Part shown: positions 1-13,814 of the stretch, one piece after another | How positions within the stretch are numbered: the first letter of the stretch is position 1 | Layout of the letters: the number at the start of each line of letters is the position of its first letter | Assembly (NCBI GenBank): GCA_023053545.1 | Contig: JAKZAN010000007.1 | Coordinates: 8,494,001 to 8,558,000, forward strand | Source: Lepidurus packardi | Taxonomy: Eukaryota > Arthropoda > Branchiopoda > Notostraca > Triopsidae | Length of the DNA stretch: 64,000 nucleotides | Direction of reading: 5' to 3' | Translations under genes and position numbers: made by a program | Notes under the pieces: generated by a model | The model's database searches: none | What the model saw: only the letters and a program-made list of their open reading frames with translations | What the model was told of the DNA's origin: nothing

Positions 1-17
1 TTGTTTAAATATGACAG

Positions 18-450
18 GTTACGGGCTTGAGCATTAGTACTGGGGAAGATTCACTGCTCGTTATCCATTTGCAAGGTGGCAATGATTTAGTGTTGTCCTT
101 GTATTCTCCGAATGGCCAGTCCCGTGTTGGGGAAGCGGTGGGAGCGATTATGTGGCAATACCAACAGTAAAGAGTTTATGGCTGAACTTTCGAAAATTAT
201 CACTTAACGTTTTCTTTTATCTTATTCCAGGCTCCAGAAACGTGATTTACGAGTGGTTGTCTCTAATCGAATCCAATGCATGCTCGGCCGGAAAGCGAGG
301 AACGTCCGAGTGGAACCGAACCCCAACGTGGCCACTCCGACTTTCTTAAAAGAGTCGACGACAGACATACTTTATTCCTGCCCAAGTAGTGCAAACGAGG
401 CTCGAGCCACCAACGGACAGCAAAAAGCTGGCTTTAATGGCTACCATTAA
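18..450 (+). CDS. Class I unconventional myosin, C-terminal end (partial)
   Basis: Two exons, 18-166 and 231-450, join in frame through a GT-AG intron and end at a TAA; the rest of the gene lies left of the window. The 122 visible residues read as the end of a myosin-I tail (TH1) domain: a beta-rich stretch (SLLVIHLQGGNDLVLSLYS), then VGAIMWQYQQ, then RVVVSNRIQCMLGRKARNV, then a disordered tail ending FNGYH. Class I myosins are single-headed actin motors, and the TH1 tail binds acidic membrane lipids. The assignment to class I rests on this tail pattern only, since neither motor nor IQ motifs are in view. Which myosin-I subtype it is cannot be decided. The acceptor at 15-17 is at the very edge of the window. 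Confidence 0.7.
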
Positions 451-955
451 AAAAAAGAACGAAAGTAAATTGTTTATGGCGGGGTTTGCCATACATGTTC
501 TTTGCTGGGCCAAGCTTTTCGCACAAAGACTATGTATTAAGCTTCTTCCTTTGTTTTAAAAACTTTTTCGTTCGATAACGCTATTCCAAGAATTATCCCA
601 AGGTGCCTTTGAAGGTGCCCATGTAGATACAAAATGCAGTACTTTGTCATGTGTACTTATAGTGTCTAGCGTTAGGCACTTTGTCATGTATTCACCAAAC
701 ATCGCACAGCCTTCTTTCTTTGTTTGCTGTTTGTTTCTTATATGCCATGACTTTGGTATAATGTCATGCTTTTGCAAGTGCCATTGGCTGGATTTAGTGC
801 GTATTATGCAAACTGTATGCGCCAAAGCTTTATTCTTACAAATCACGAATTGTATTGATAATTCTTAGCATATTGCGTTCATTACTTAAATTATCTGCCA
901 CACATAAACATAATGCACTAATCTAGTTGTGATGTGTGCATTTCAGACTGTAAAT
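451..955. other. Intergenic, between convergent myosin and TMEM19 genes
   Basis: This should hold the two 3' UTRs. The reading frames here are short, lack splice-site support and match nothing I recognise. Confidence 0.5.
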
Positions 956-2381
<1,426 letters not shown>

Positions 2382-2871
2382 TTTTCAGCTAAAAACATAC
2401 AAGAATGTACAGGGAGTAAGCAACAATCGAAATACGAAAATGTGACAATTGCCCAACAATGAAATCTAATAGAAAAAGTGGGTTTGAACTGACCTGAGGC
2501 TGAGCGGGCGGGCTTAACAATTCTATCTTGTTGAATAGTTGAGATTAAATGTTTAATTATAAAGCTTATAAAGTTGCAGAATATAACTTACCGGTAATGT
2601 TAGATAAAATAGGGGAAAAGCTCGAGAATAAGGGAGGAATACCGAATAGTTTCAAAATAGAAGCATGCGCAAGTAAACAAACGTCGAAAAAACCTATCGG
2701 ACCGTGCTCCGATTAATCGATACGAAAGAGTCGCCATATTCACAGGGGTCGAGCTAGTTCTTGTACGCTTGTGTGTTTGGTGTTTTTGTGGTCGAAACTA
2801 GGCATAAGTTCATGTGATTTGGACACGAAAGTTATACTTTACGTAACTTTGCTCCGGCTTGGGACGGAAAC
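2382..2871. promoter_or_regulatory. Shared upstream region of TMEM19 and dishevelled
   Basis: There are 490 bp between the divergent start codons of TMEM19 (minus) and dishevelled (plus). It must contain both 5' UTRs and probably a bidirectional promoter. No TATA box stands out at a convincing position. The promoter role is inferred from gene arrangement only. Confidence 0.45.
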
Positions 2872-5800
2872 ATGGGTGAAACCAAGATTATTTACCATAT
2901 TGATGAAGAAGAAACACCATATCTTGTGAAGCTGCCCATCCCTCCCGATCAAGTTACTTTGGCAGACTTCAAAAATGTGCTCAATAGACCTAGCTACAAA
3001 TTTTTCTTCAAATCAATGGACGATGATTTTGGGTATGTTTCACTCCGGTTTTTTATTTCAAACTCAACCTTATTTCTTTGTATAAAAGCCTAAAAAGAAC
3101 TTCCTTGAAACCTCGCTTGATCCTTTTAAGCGCTAAAACCTTGCCACTTTTAGGCCTTTGTTTTCTCTACTTCTCTAGTACACTGTAGCTCTAAATTCAG
3201 AACGTTTCTCACTAATTCTGCCTAGTTAGTACCAAAGGGTTTAGCAGTTAACGTGCTCAGTTACGACTTTGTGTTACAAAGTTACATAAAACCAGATCTC
3301 GAAACTTGGGGGAGCAACCCCAAGTTACAGATGAAATATTGAAACCAAGGCATCCTATTACAAGCCTCCGAAAATGCAATATAAAGCAAAGTATCTTTTC
3401 CCCTCCAGATGACAAGAGTTTTCTTTTTTGCAGAGCATCTTTGTAATCAACCAGCTCTTTTTATGTACTTTTTTTTCTTTTTTTCGCATCTGCAGAACTT
3501 CGCTGGTAGCCTTCTTTCTCTTTTGTTATTAGAGCTACTGAGCTATGAAATGCTTTGTTGGCAAAGTCTGAAGAAAGGACTTCGCAAGCATAACCTAACC
3601 AAGAGCCATAAAAGTTTGCTTGGTTAACAAGTTCCTAACAATGTTTTTTTTTTTTTTTGGCGTCTGACTTGTCGTGTAGGGTTGTAAAGGAAGAGATCGT
3701 GGATGACGATGCCAAACTCCCGTGCTTCAACGGACGAGTCATATCTTGGGTAAGTTAGTCAAAACCCCTTTCCTTAATAAAGTCATTTATATTCGGTCTC
3801 ATAATCATGGGCTTATTTTGTCTTTCCAGCTAGTTTCAGCTGACGGTAGCAGCGTGTCAGATAGCGTCTCCCAGTGCACAGATAGCTTAGCACCCTCAGA
3901 ACTTCGTGGAGGTCCTGAAAACAGACCGGTCCAGCCATTTCGGTGAGCACGAATCTCTACTTTTTCTATCTAAACACAGGTGATGTTTGACACTTTTCAT
4001 TTAGACCACCTGGTCCCCATGGTCGAGCCGTAGTCGACGATTTTACCACCACAGAAACGGAATCTGTCGTCAGTTCTCGTCGTAGCGGTAAGCTCACCTT
4101 AATTTGTACATCTGCTTTTCTTGTCTTTTTTGGTCTTCGGAATTTTCCAAGGGATCAAAGTTATTCCTGGTTGAAGGTTAGTCCGAATTAGTGAGCACGC
4201 TTTATGGCTGTTCCAGCTTATTGTCTTGTCATGTGTAATCTTCTTCTCTTTTTTTTCCTTATGAGTGTGTGTATTTTTATTTTTTATTCTTATTTTCGCT
4301 TTTGATGTTGGGGCTCGCCAGATCGGCATATTTTACATCGCAGCGTGCGACAACACAGAGAAGCTTACGAGAATTACGATAGGTTTGACGGTGAGTTTTT
4401 TCCTCCTATTTTTTTCTTTTTTGTGTGTGAGTATGTGGACCGACCTCTTTGGCATGTGTGATACACCTTGGGCATGATTAGTTTTGGAAAAGCTTTGAAG
4501 CTAGATTCGTATTCCTATTCCTTCCCGTTACCGTATAGTATAGTCTTGGGTTTTTTGCCTCCAAACTTTTTCCCCGTTACGCTTTATTACTTTTCTTGTT
4601 CAGTTTCTTGGGTTTCTAGTTTGCTTGGGGAAACGCGACAAAATCAATACGTGATTGTTAAATGATACGTTTCAAAGGTTTTAAGGCGCTCCCTTTCCAA
4701 AGCGAGTCCAATTTTTCCCTTGTTAACCGTTAAGGAAGTGGATAGTTCGATTCCACGACCAAAAAACAGCAAAAAGAATTTGAAGATTTACTAGTTGGAA
4801 TTCAAGAGAAAGGCAGAAGCGAGCACGTATGTAGGTTGTTTAGTTAAAGGGGCGTTTATTATTGTTAAGGATTAAAGTTTCCTTCTCTAACCTCATTCTT
4901 TCTAGAGCGTATTCCTCTCAACTTTTATTATACAGTAGATGCCGCTTACTATGATCGCTGGTTTGATCGCTTACTATGATCGCTGGCTTCAGAGAACCAA
5001 ATCTTAAAGGACTGATTCAAAATTATAGACTTCATAGCATTTTAATCGGGTATAAGAATCACATTTCTAGTATTGAAATCAATTTCAAGAGAATCTTCAC
5101 ATGTACAGTAACGAAACAACAGCAGTGATTGCTAAATGGACTTTGCATAATGACATTGCTTTCACGTCATTTTGACCAATCCCGTCATTTCCAGCCTACT
5201 TCTACATTTAAGGAGAAATCCCTAAACTCCCCCGTCAATTAAATGAGCAGTTTATTCATTTGAATGACCAGTTCTTTAGTTGACGGAAAATTATAAGGGA
5301 TATCGTGTTGAGTACCCTACCTAAGCGATGGAGTAGGCATCAAAGACGCAGTTTTAGTTGTGTTTTAGACGCGCGGTTATATAAAAATGGCGACGAACAA
5401 GAAAAGAGTTGATTTCAATGCAAAAAAGAAGTTGCGGCTCTTTGAAACTTATGACTAGCGTAGCCTACTACTACGCTTAATGACAAATCCCTTCTATTTA
5501 AGGAGAAATTCCTAAACTCGCCCGTCAATTAAATGAGCAGGTTATTCAATTGAATGACCAGTTCTTTAATTGACGGAAAATTATAAGGGATATCGTGTTG
5601 AGAACCTTATCAAAGCGTAGGACTAGGCTTCAAAGACGCAGTGTTAGTTGTGTCTTAGACACATGTTTATATAGAAATGGCGACGAACAAGAAAAGAGTT
5701 GATTTAAATGTAAAAAAGAAGTTCCGGCTCATTGAAACTGATGACAAATAAAATTTAAAAGATTTGCCACAAAGGGAAGCGGCCGTTAAGTTCGGAATTC

Positions 5801-8800
5801 CTCAATCATCTCTATCAAAATTGTTGAAAAAGGCGTTACGAAATAAACAGTAGTGGGTATATGGAATCTTGAAAGTGTTAAAAAGTGGACATTGCTTTAT
5901 TTCTTTTGTTTAAACAAGCCAATTCATTTCACGCGCCGATTAATCGCAGCATTATATTGCAAATTTTCGGTTGTTCTCGGCTTAGTAGAATCAATATTCA
6001 CTTGACAAACGTGATCACAATAAGCGTCATCTACTGTACTAGCAATTATTTTAAAAGGACGAGTCTGGTAAGTGCAACGTTTCTGGAAAGTTTAGTTGAA
6101 CAAATTGGAATTACATGGAACAATGCGCCAAGGCATCTCAGGCATTCGTGTTAGTTCGCTCTGTTTAGTATGAAGATTGGCTTAAGATACTTTTACGCTG
6201 CTAATTAGCCTGGCACTTCAGACGGAAATAGCTCGTGAGAAGGATAGTCAAACTTGAAATGTATTTTTACCTATAACTTCCGGTGAAGTTCCGAGAATAC
6301 GCACAAGGCATTTTTTTTTTCGTCGCCTTGTTGAATGAAAAACTTTTTTTTCCCTAAGGACGCTTTTTTGAACTGCATAGAAAACTTTAAAACTCGTTCT
6401 AAATTTAGGATTTATTTTAAAGCGTTTTGGAGCGTTTTTCAGTGTGATCTTTTTTTTTTAATCTTCTACGGAGTTTTTGTCCCGTGGAACTAACCAGCCC
6501 TAACATGAAAAGGAAAGGAAACCCGGATTGCATTTAAGATTGTTTTTTGTACCCTTGATCGTTGATGTATTTCCTTCATTTGTCTTGCTGGCAGTTGGTC
6601 CCGCCCTTCCCCGCTTGAATGGCCACCCCCATTCTCACCCTCATGCTCACGGAATCCATGGCCATGGCCATCTCAGCGGAAAGCAGCGATCTTCCAGTCA
6701 TGGTTACGAGTCATCTTCCATGCTGTCTTCAGATTTAGAGTCCACGAGTTTCGTCGACTCGGAGGAGGATGCTTCTTCCCGGATTACTACAACGACAGGT
6801 TATTTTTTCTTCACGTTTTCATGTTTTCCTTCCTCCCACCTTCTCCCCCTTAGATTCTTATTCATTAGCATTTTTTTTGATTTTTTTTACGGGTTTAATT
6901 GCGCTGGGTTGTTGACCCTTTAAAGACTTGTGATTGGAGCCTTAATGGGGTCTAAATGGCATTCTTACAGAGCGTAGTAGCGTTTCGCGTGCTGCACGTC
7001 ACCGTCGACCTCGTCGAAGAAGGCCGCGTATGCCTCCCATGTCTCGCACGTCGTCATTTTCCTCCATCACGGATTCGACCATGTCCCTTAATATCATCAC
7101 GGTGACTCTGAACATGGATAGTGTCAACTTCTTGGGCATATCCATCGTGGGACAGAGCCATAAAGGCGGAGATGGAGGCATTTATGTCGGCTCCATCATG
7201 AAAGGGTAACGAATGTTTCTGTCATAATGACTAATATGAACTAGCTCATTTTTCCTATTCGGATGGGGGTTGTTTTCCGTTCGTGCAGCGGTGCGGTAGC
7301 GTTGGATGGACGAATTGAACCCGGTGATATGATCTTGCAAGTCAATGACATTAACTTTGAAAACATGTCCAATGATGATGCTGTTCGAGTTCTGCGCGAA
7401 GTGGTCCAGAAACCTGGGTATGTTTCTACTTTTGATTTTATTAATTTATTAATGAAATAAAACCTAATATTTTATTAATTTAATATAATTTATAATTTTA
7501 TGCTAGAAAAATCTAACACGAAATTCTCATTAAATAGTAGTTAGTTTTTATTAGTTATCAATAATTGTTGTAAATCAATAGATTTTTTAATTGGCTTAAA
7601 TTATCCAACGATTTAAGAAGATAAAAGATAATTTATTAAGAAAATAAAACCTGATTTTTTTGTTAATTTTATGTCATTTCAAATTTCGAGATAGAAAAAT
7701 CTATCAAGAAGTTCCAATTAAGTAGCAGTTATTAGTTTTTAATTATCAATAATTCTTGTAAAAAGAAAATTTAAAAAGAAGAAAAGAAATTTAAGATTTA
7801 AAAAGAAAATTGCTTATTAGCTAATGATTTTTGTGTTAGTCCGATCAAATTAGTGGTAGCGAAGTGTTGGGATCCACACCCGAAAGGCTATTTTACGATT
7901 CCTCGTACCGAGCCAGTTCGTCCCATTGATCCTGGCGCATGGGTTGCACATACAGAGGCTGCTCGAGGTTTGTCAGGTACGCGGTTGCCTCTCCTGATTA
8001 ACTTATAATATGCTGGGTGTTAATTTCTCAGTCTTTCCATAGGAGGCTTATACCCTAATCGTCCGCCGTCGGTCAATACACTGACGTCTAGCTCATCTTT
8101 AATTTCAAGTCTGCCTGAATCTGAACGTCAGTAACAAATGCTTAATGAAACCGCTTCGCTCTACAACGCACTAATGCAGTTTTAGGTCCTCCCGAGGAAC
8201 TCAATTTGACCGTGCATACCGACATGGGTACCATTGTGCGGGCAATGGCACAGCCTGATTCAGGTTTGGAAATACGAGACAGGATGTGGCTGAAAATCGT
8301 AATTCCGAATGCCTTTATTGGTATGCTCTAATCAATCTCTCCCACTCGAATTTAATAAGCAAAAAATAATTTTATTTTATTGTTATGGAATTTCTTTTTT
8401 AAATTTAAAATTGGCATTACTATTTACTATTACTATTACTATTATTAATAGTAATAATTACTATTAATTAATTACTATTATTATTAATAATAATAATATT
8501 ATTATTATTTTTTTTAAACTAAGGTTGGCGGATAGGCATAAGCCTGTTGCCAAAGTTTATTATTAAAACGTAAATTTTTAAAATCGGGTTGGGGAAGGAT
8601 TATTATTACTATTATTACAGAAATTAATAATCCCATTCCTAGGAGCCGATGTGGTAGATTGGCTTCATACTCACGTACAGGGTTTTGAAGAGAGGAGAGA
8701 GGCCAGAAAGTACGCTTCCCAGTTGCTAAAAGCTGGGTTCATACGTCATACAGTCAATAAGATTACGTTCTCTGAACAATGTTATTATGTGTTTGGGGAC

Positions 8801-9684
8801 TTATGTGGAGGTAACAAACTTCGCTTCATTCCGATCATTCTCGTTCAACTTTTCATCATATTTTCTTCATTAGGCATGGCTTCAATGAGGTTACATGATC
8901 ATGATTCGGTTTCCGAAGCCGATCGTGATATGCTATGCCCTTTACCCCCTCCCGCAGGATCTCAAACGGGCGGTAATGGTGGACCAGGCTGGGGAGGCAT
9001 TCATATGCCTTACGCAGGCACCTTTCAGCCTTCCCCGGCCTCAGGTTACGCCCCTATGCCGTTCAGCTATAGCAGTGATGCAGTGGCAGGCTATGCGCAT
9101 CCTTATGGCAATGGCAGTAATAGTGTGAATAGTGGATCAGGTAAGGAGTCATCTTTTCATGAGGTTTTTCTCACTTGCTACTCTTTCCATTAATTCTTTT
9201 CTTATTTGTATCTATGTTTTCTTTTTTTCTTGTGTGTTCTTTTACTGTTGGTGTGGTTTGTGTTGTATTTCTGTATGTAAGACTTGAATCTTTAATAGGC
9301 AGTAGTAATGGATCAGATGGGCGTGGCAATATTGGCTTGGGTATTGGGTTAGTAGAGCGACAGCCGGGCTCTGGCTTAGTAGGCGCCATAAATCCCATCG
9401 GCCCTGGCGTGCATGGATCGACCGGATCAGGATCAGGCTCTCATTCTGGCTCCGCCTCCACGGCGTCCAGTGACGGTGACTCTCAACGATCAGAACGTAG
9501 TCGCAGGACGTTAACCGGTCCTGGACAGGCAGGACTGGGAATGGGAATGAGCGGAGCAGCCGGCGTGGGTCTGCCAGCCAACTTGCGACCTTTGGGCCAG
9601 GTACCTGCTGATGTGTCCGGCTCCAGGCAATCCTTTCGTATGGCCATGACCAACCCTTGTGAGTACTTCGTAGACGTTATGTAG
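2872..9684 (+). CDS. dsh: Dishevelled (Wnt/planar polarity adaptor)
   Basis: Fourteen coding exons: 2872-3032, 3680-3749, 3830-3942, 4005-4087, 4322-4390, 6595-6798, 6971-7205, 7289-7417, 7840-7976, 8043-8126, 8186-8320, 8643-8810, 8874-9140 and 9299-9684. They sum to 2241 nt, or 746 aa. Domain order is the family's: DIX at 1-80 ([19 protein letters not shown]), a basic linker with a His-rich patch near 170-190, PDZ at 274-365 ([20 protein letters not shown], then [20 protein letters not shown]), DEP at 455-530 ([19 protein letters not shown], then [16 protein letters not shown]), a Gly/Ser-rich tail and the conserved end [20 protein letters not shown]. Dishevelled links Frizzled to Axin; DIX polymerises and PDZ/DEP bind the receptor. 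Exon 5 ([20 protein letters not shown]) is the least certain; it is chosen because phase and splice sites fit. Intron 5 (2.2 kb) carries transposon remains. Confidence 0.95.
4933..5870 (+). mobile_element. Decayed pogo/Tigger-like element in dsh intron 5
   Basis: Starts with a TA followed by CAGTAGATGCCGCTTACTATG, a pogo-type terminus, with a short direct repeat of TTACTATGATCGCTGG right after it. Inside, a segment of about 255 bp is present twice in tandem (5200-5453 and 5491-5745), each copy with an ATG reading [10 protein letters not shown] at 5388 and 5676. After the second copy and a stop, the frame reads [20 protein letters not shown], which looks like the CENP-B/pogo helix-turn-helix. 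No intact transposase is left and I could not place the right terminus. It lies in the intron and should not affect the protein. Confidence 0.6.
8418..8510. repeat. AT-rich TTA/ATT simple repeat in dsh intron 11
   Basis: A run built of ATT, TTA and ATA units in varying order, between the exons ending at 8320 and starting at 8643. It is an imperfect trinucleotide microsatellite. Confidence 0.8.
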
Positions 9685-9944
9685 ATGGCATTGGAAAAAA
9701 GTCTGCGCGTGGCACTTTGGGGCAAAATCTTTGGTGTGCTGTGGTTTACACTCATCCAGCATGGGACAAGTAACATTGGCAACACAAGGAAGAGGCTTGC
9801 ATGAACATGAAAACGCAGTAACATCCCAAAAAAATTCACGACTTAACTAAACAAAACTTACGCATTTAGAGCGGACTCACGTAACATGCTCCACAAGGGT
9901 TGAAAGGGTTGTACTGGGAAGGAAAACTTGGATCCTTCGCGAAG

Positions 9945-9991
<47 letters not shown>

Positions 9992-11011
9992 GCATGTTCA
10001 CTTTCCGCATGTAGTAGTTTGTGGCTTCTGAAGCAACTTACGACGGGCTCTTATCACTTTTCCCATATTGTTTATGTTTTGTTTTTAAAAAGCTTGAGTT
10101 TTGGATTCTGGTCAGTTTTGTTGGGATATTTTTTATTAATGACATTTTGGGGGGGTTCAAAAGGGGTATAGTAGCGTGAAAGACAAGGCAGCATGGTAGC
10201 TGTGAACTGATGTACCAAAGAGACGCTTGTTTTCGGGAACCAATTTTGAGAAGAGAAAAAACTGGAAGTGGAAGAATTTTTGAAGGAATTTGCCAGTTTT
10301 GTACGCTTGTAGCGTTCACAATTGGATGGAAATCTTTTAATGCTCATATCAACGTATTGGACATGTAAAAGCAGCCGAGGAGTTTTTGCATGGCACAAAA
10401 GGAGACCAAAAAAGGATGTTATTTGGGGGGTTTTGAAGAGTTTTTCTTTTCGAAGCTTATTTTGACCCTTTTCTGTTGGTTCCGAAGAGAGAAAATGAGA
10501 AAGGGGCTAGTGTTATATTCCTTGTTTTTCACAAATTGTTGTATGAAGTGGCCCTTAGTTAACCTGCCAATTTTGTGTATCATTCGGCAGCTTTTCATGG
10601 TTTTGTTCTGTACATAGCTTTCCCCAGATTCCTTTTTAGACATCACGTCCTTTTGATTCCCTACCAATTGCATCTAGTACTCATTCAGATGTCTTTTGCC
10701 TCCCCGAGCGTGTACAATATTCATGGTGCATGCCCATAAGCTTTTTTTCCCTGTATTTTATTTCCGGACTTTTTTGTATGGAGTGAATATTAGTCTGATC
10801 CTGACAATTCCTCACTGGAAGATTATAACCTAGTTTTTTAAAAATCATAGATTCCTCTCCCCAAATCTCCATTTTCAGTTGAACCAGATGTATTGTGTTT
10901 TCATTCAATGAACAGTGCCATTCTCCCAAAATTGTGTGCACTGCACGTAAATTCGACTCTTTAAAGTCTAATGAGCCGAAGAGGAGAAAATCGGAAAAAG
11001 CACGAGTTCAT
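9685..11011. other. Intergenic, convergent 3' flanks of dsh and OST48
   Basis: Contains both 3' UTRs. No gene is supported in the overlapping short reading frames on either strand. The notable item is an uninterrupted run of 42 T at 9947-9988. Confidence 0.5.
9947..9988. repeat. Homopolymer run of 42 T
   Basis: An unbroken T run about 260 bp past the dishevelled stop. It could be an expanded mononucleotide tract or the poly(A) tail of a minus-strand retroposed insert. I see no retroposed gene copy beside it. Confidence 0.85.
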
Positions 11012-12710
11012 TTACTCGGTCTTTGATTTAGTATCTTCTTTGAAGTTGAGGAACACGAAGCTAAACAGGAACACGCCTGCCATCATGGAAAATGCGCTTA
11101 CGTAATAAGGATAGGCGCTGTTGATGAAACGCTCGTATTGTGTGTGCTCCAAGGGTCGTACCGATACCTAAAATAGCACAAATTTGATTTTTGGCTCGGA
11201 GATTGGCGTACAAAAAGATAGTTTACCTGTGTGGTGCTGTACAAGTACGTGTAACCCAGACGAGAGTAATCCACCTTGAACTGGAACACGCCATAGACGT
11301 CTGGGAGTTTGAACGTAACTTCGAATCGACCACTTTTGCCAGGTTTCAAGGTGGTACGGACGAATGGATCAATGCGAACGAATTCCAATTGCACATCAGT
11401 ACCATCGTAAGGTACCCACTTGCCGTTCTTTAACTGGTCAATTTGAATAGAATATACCTGTACAAAAGAGAAAGAACGCGTTAAGCATTACGAGAGTTTA
11501 GTAACTTCTTTTAGGAAAAAATATGACAGTACATACCACTTGATCCAAGATGGTATAGGAAGAAGGTGGTTGCTTTTCGCCAACTTTGTGGTGCTTAACT
11601 TCGCCAACTCGAAGAACGCCTTCTTCTTTGAACACCCAGCGACTCAAGGCTTCGGCCAGATCTTGGTTGCCAGACTTCTCGTAACGAGATCCACCAACAG
11701 CTTTTTGCACAGGAGAGTTGAAGAATTCGTCGGAAAAGAATTCCAAGGAGCCAGTAAATACGACGCGAGCATTGTTGCGTGCTTGTAGGGCAGCGATTAG
11801 AAGTGTGTCTTTGCCAACAGCATGGGGATACTAATAGAGCAAAGAATACATATTAGGGCATAGATCGAATATTAGGAATTAGATAGAAAGAATAACCTCA
11901 TCAATCGCTTGGTCAGGTTTGTACGAGTAGGCGGTGCCAGAGGCTGTGAGGATTTCCAAGACCAACGGGTTTTGCTTGTCGGCAATTAGACCAGTGCCTT
12001 TGAAGAGAATGGGGGCAATTTTCCTTGAACCCACGATGGTGGGTGCTTTAATGAGATTCGCAGGATCAGCGACAATCAGGGTATGCTATGAAAGATATGT
12101 GAGAAAGACGTACCAAAGATAAAAGAGAGGGGTTTGGTGTATATTTACCTTGCCTTGATCTTGAACATCATAGTTAAGGTGATCAATAACGGCAGCTCCT
12201 TCTTCGTCAACTTCGAAGCCGCATTCAGTCGCCAGCTCGCGCAAAACGTCTCCTGCAGAAGAACTAGCGGCAACCAATATGTTACCTAATAAAGGAATCA
12301 GTTACATTCTTAAAATACAGCCAGAAAGCAGAATAATAAATACCTCCAGCATCGACGAATTTGGTGATAGCTTCTACGCTGACTAAGCCTCCAAACTCTT
12401 CAACTGAAGGCGCAAATATGATGAGGTTATCGTATAAATATTCTCCATATTTGACCAGAACCAAATTTGCATCGTCAGCCGATTTAAAACTGAGAGAATA
12501 ACCCCTATCTACAATGACAAAGGGAAAAAAAGAGTAACGTTAAAATCGCAGGTTAAGTGTTTACAACTTGACTTTACCTGTCAAGCTTTTGAAGAAGATG
12601 GAATGTGTTTCACGTGTAGCTAGGGTGTCAAGTAAAACCAGAGTTTGCTTACTACCATAAGCACTTGCAACAAGGATTGCTAAGAATCCTAGTATCGTAA
12701 ACTTCGACAT
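11012..12710 (-). CDS. Ost48: Oligosaccharyltransferase 48 kDa subunit (OST48/DDOST)
   Basis: Seven exons: 12710-12578, 12508-12344, 12285-12149, 12085-11897, 11830-11537, 11457-11227 and 11167-11012. They sum to 1305 nt, or 434 aa, close to family size. Residues 1-20 are a signal peptide ([20 protein letters not shown]), followed by [20 protein letters not shown] and [20 protein letters not shown]. Later family motifs are [48 protein letters not shown] and the C-terminal membrane anchor around [19 protein letters not shown], then a short polar tail. OST48 is a non-catalytic core subunit of the ER oligosaccharyltransferase, which moves the pre-assembled glycan onto Asn of nascent chains. Splice sites are canonical and frames agree throughout. 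Confidence 0.95.
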
Positions 12711-13117
12711 TTTTACCGGCTTCTAATCTTACAACTCAATAACCACACAACGGTTGACACCCTGGCCAGCGTTGCCACATGTATCATAGTTCCTAGTATA
12801 CTGCTATGGATTTAACAGTATAAAGAAAATAACTATAATTAATAAATCCCTCACAATAAAATCAGTTTGTTAAATTATTAATATTAATAACACTTTTACT
12901 AACATTAAACATTTTAGTGGGATTTAAAAATATTAAGTATATAAATAATGCAAGTTTCCTTTATACAAGTTTAGACCATCAGCTCTCGCCGGTTCGCGCC
13001 TTCTTTTGGCAAGCTGCTACTGCGCAAGTGCGACGGTGTCACATGATGCTCATGTACGCGCCGATTTCAAAAAGGATTAATTAGCTTTATGCTCTTGTGC
13101 ATCTTGTTTTTTTCAGT

Positions 13118-13319
13118 CAGACATCAGGTATGTTATTTTGTCCAATACATACATATTAGTCATAATATGAGCTTGGGGCTGTTCTAGATTTTCTGCTTTA
13201 ACTCTTAAGCGATAATCATGTCCAAGGATGGTAAATCCACGGGTTTTCTCTCCAGAAGAGCCATTTCTTTCTTATGGAATCGTGTTGATCCGACGATTCT
13301 GTTTGTAACTATTATTTAA
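13118..13319 (+). other. Possible small gene: initiator, leader intron and 33-codon ORF
   Basis: A TCAGTC initiator-like element near 13118 is followed by a donor (CATCAG|GTATGT) and, 58 bp on, an acceptor (TTCTAG) at about 13187. An ATG at 13218 opens a 33-codon frame starting MSKDGKSTGF and ending at TAA 13317-13319. This is the layout of a short transcript divergent from OST48. I do not recognise the peptide, and GATG|GTAAAT inside it could be a donor to further exons I cannot identify. This is weak evidence. Confidence 0.22.
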
Positions 13320-13796
13320 TTTCTTTTACTGGCGTGTCCGTTTCCCTTTTTCGTTCATACGATTTTTTTTCTTTCTTCTATTACTCGCTAAGCGAAAAGT
13401 CAAAAAAGTTTGATTTCACTAAAAATAACTATAATCTTGGCCGTAGGCACAAGGCAATTCGACAGACATGTGTCTAATAATCTCTGGAGCCAATCGGATA
13501 TCTAGTTGAAGAAGTCTCCGCTCAGTGACTAACGAAACAGATTTAAACCTTTTTAGCCGAATTCACAATTACGTCATAAGGACAACAAACCGCGACGTAA
13601 ACAGGACGGACCTATTTTATTCTTTTATTACTATGGTTCTGTTATATTCTATTAAACTATTAAATGCATTTTAAACAATCAATGCACTGGCCCGACCTTT
13701 CGAAACCAGCAAACGCATAAACCGGATTCAGCCATCGTGGGGGAGGCGCCTAGAACCATGCCAGAGCCTTATTTTGCTTCAGGCGGGCATTTTAAG

Positions 13797-13814
13797 TTAG
13801 GTTAGATTAGGTTA
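13797..13814 (+). repeat. Short TTAGG-type (arthropod telomere-like) run
   Basis: TTAGGTTAGATTAGGTTA, i.e. three units and a part with one mismatch. TTAGG is the common arthropod telomere unit. At this length chance is quite possible. Confidence 0.5.
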
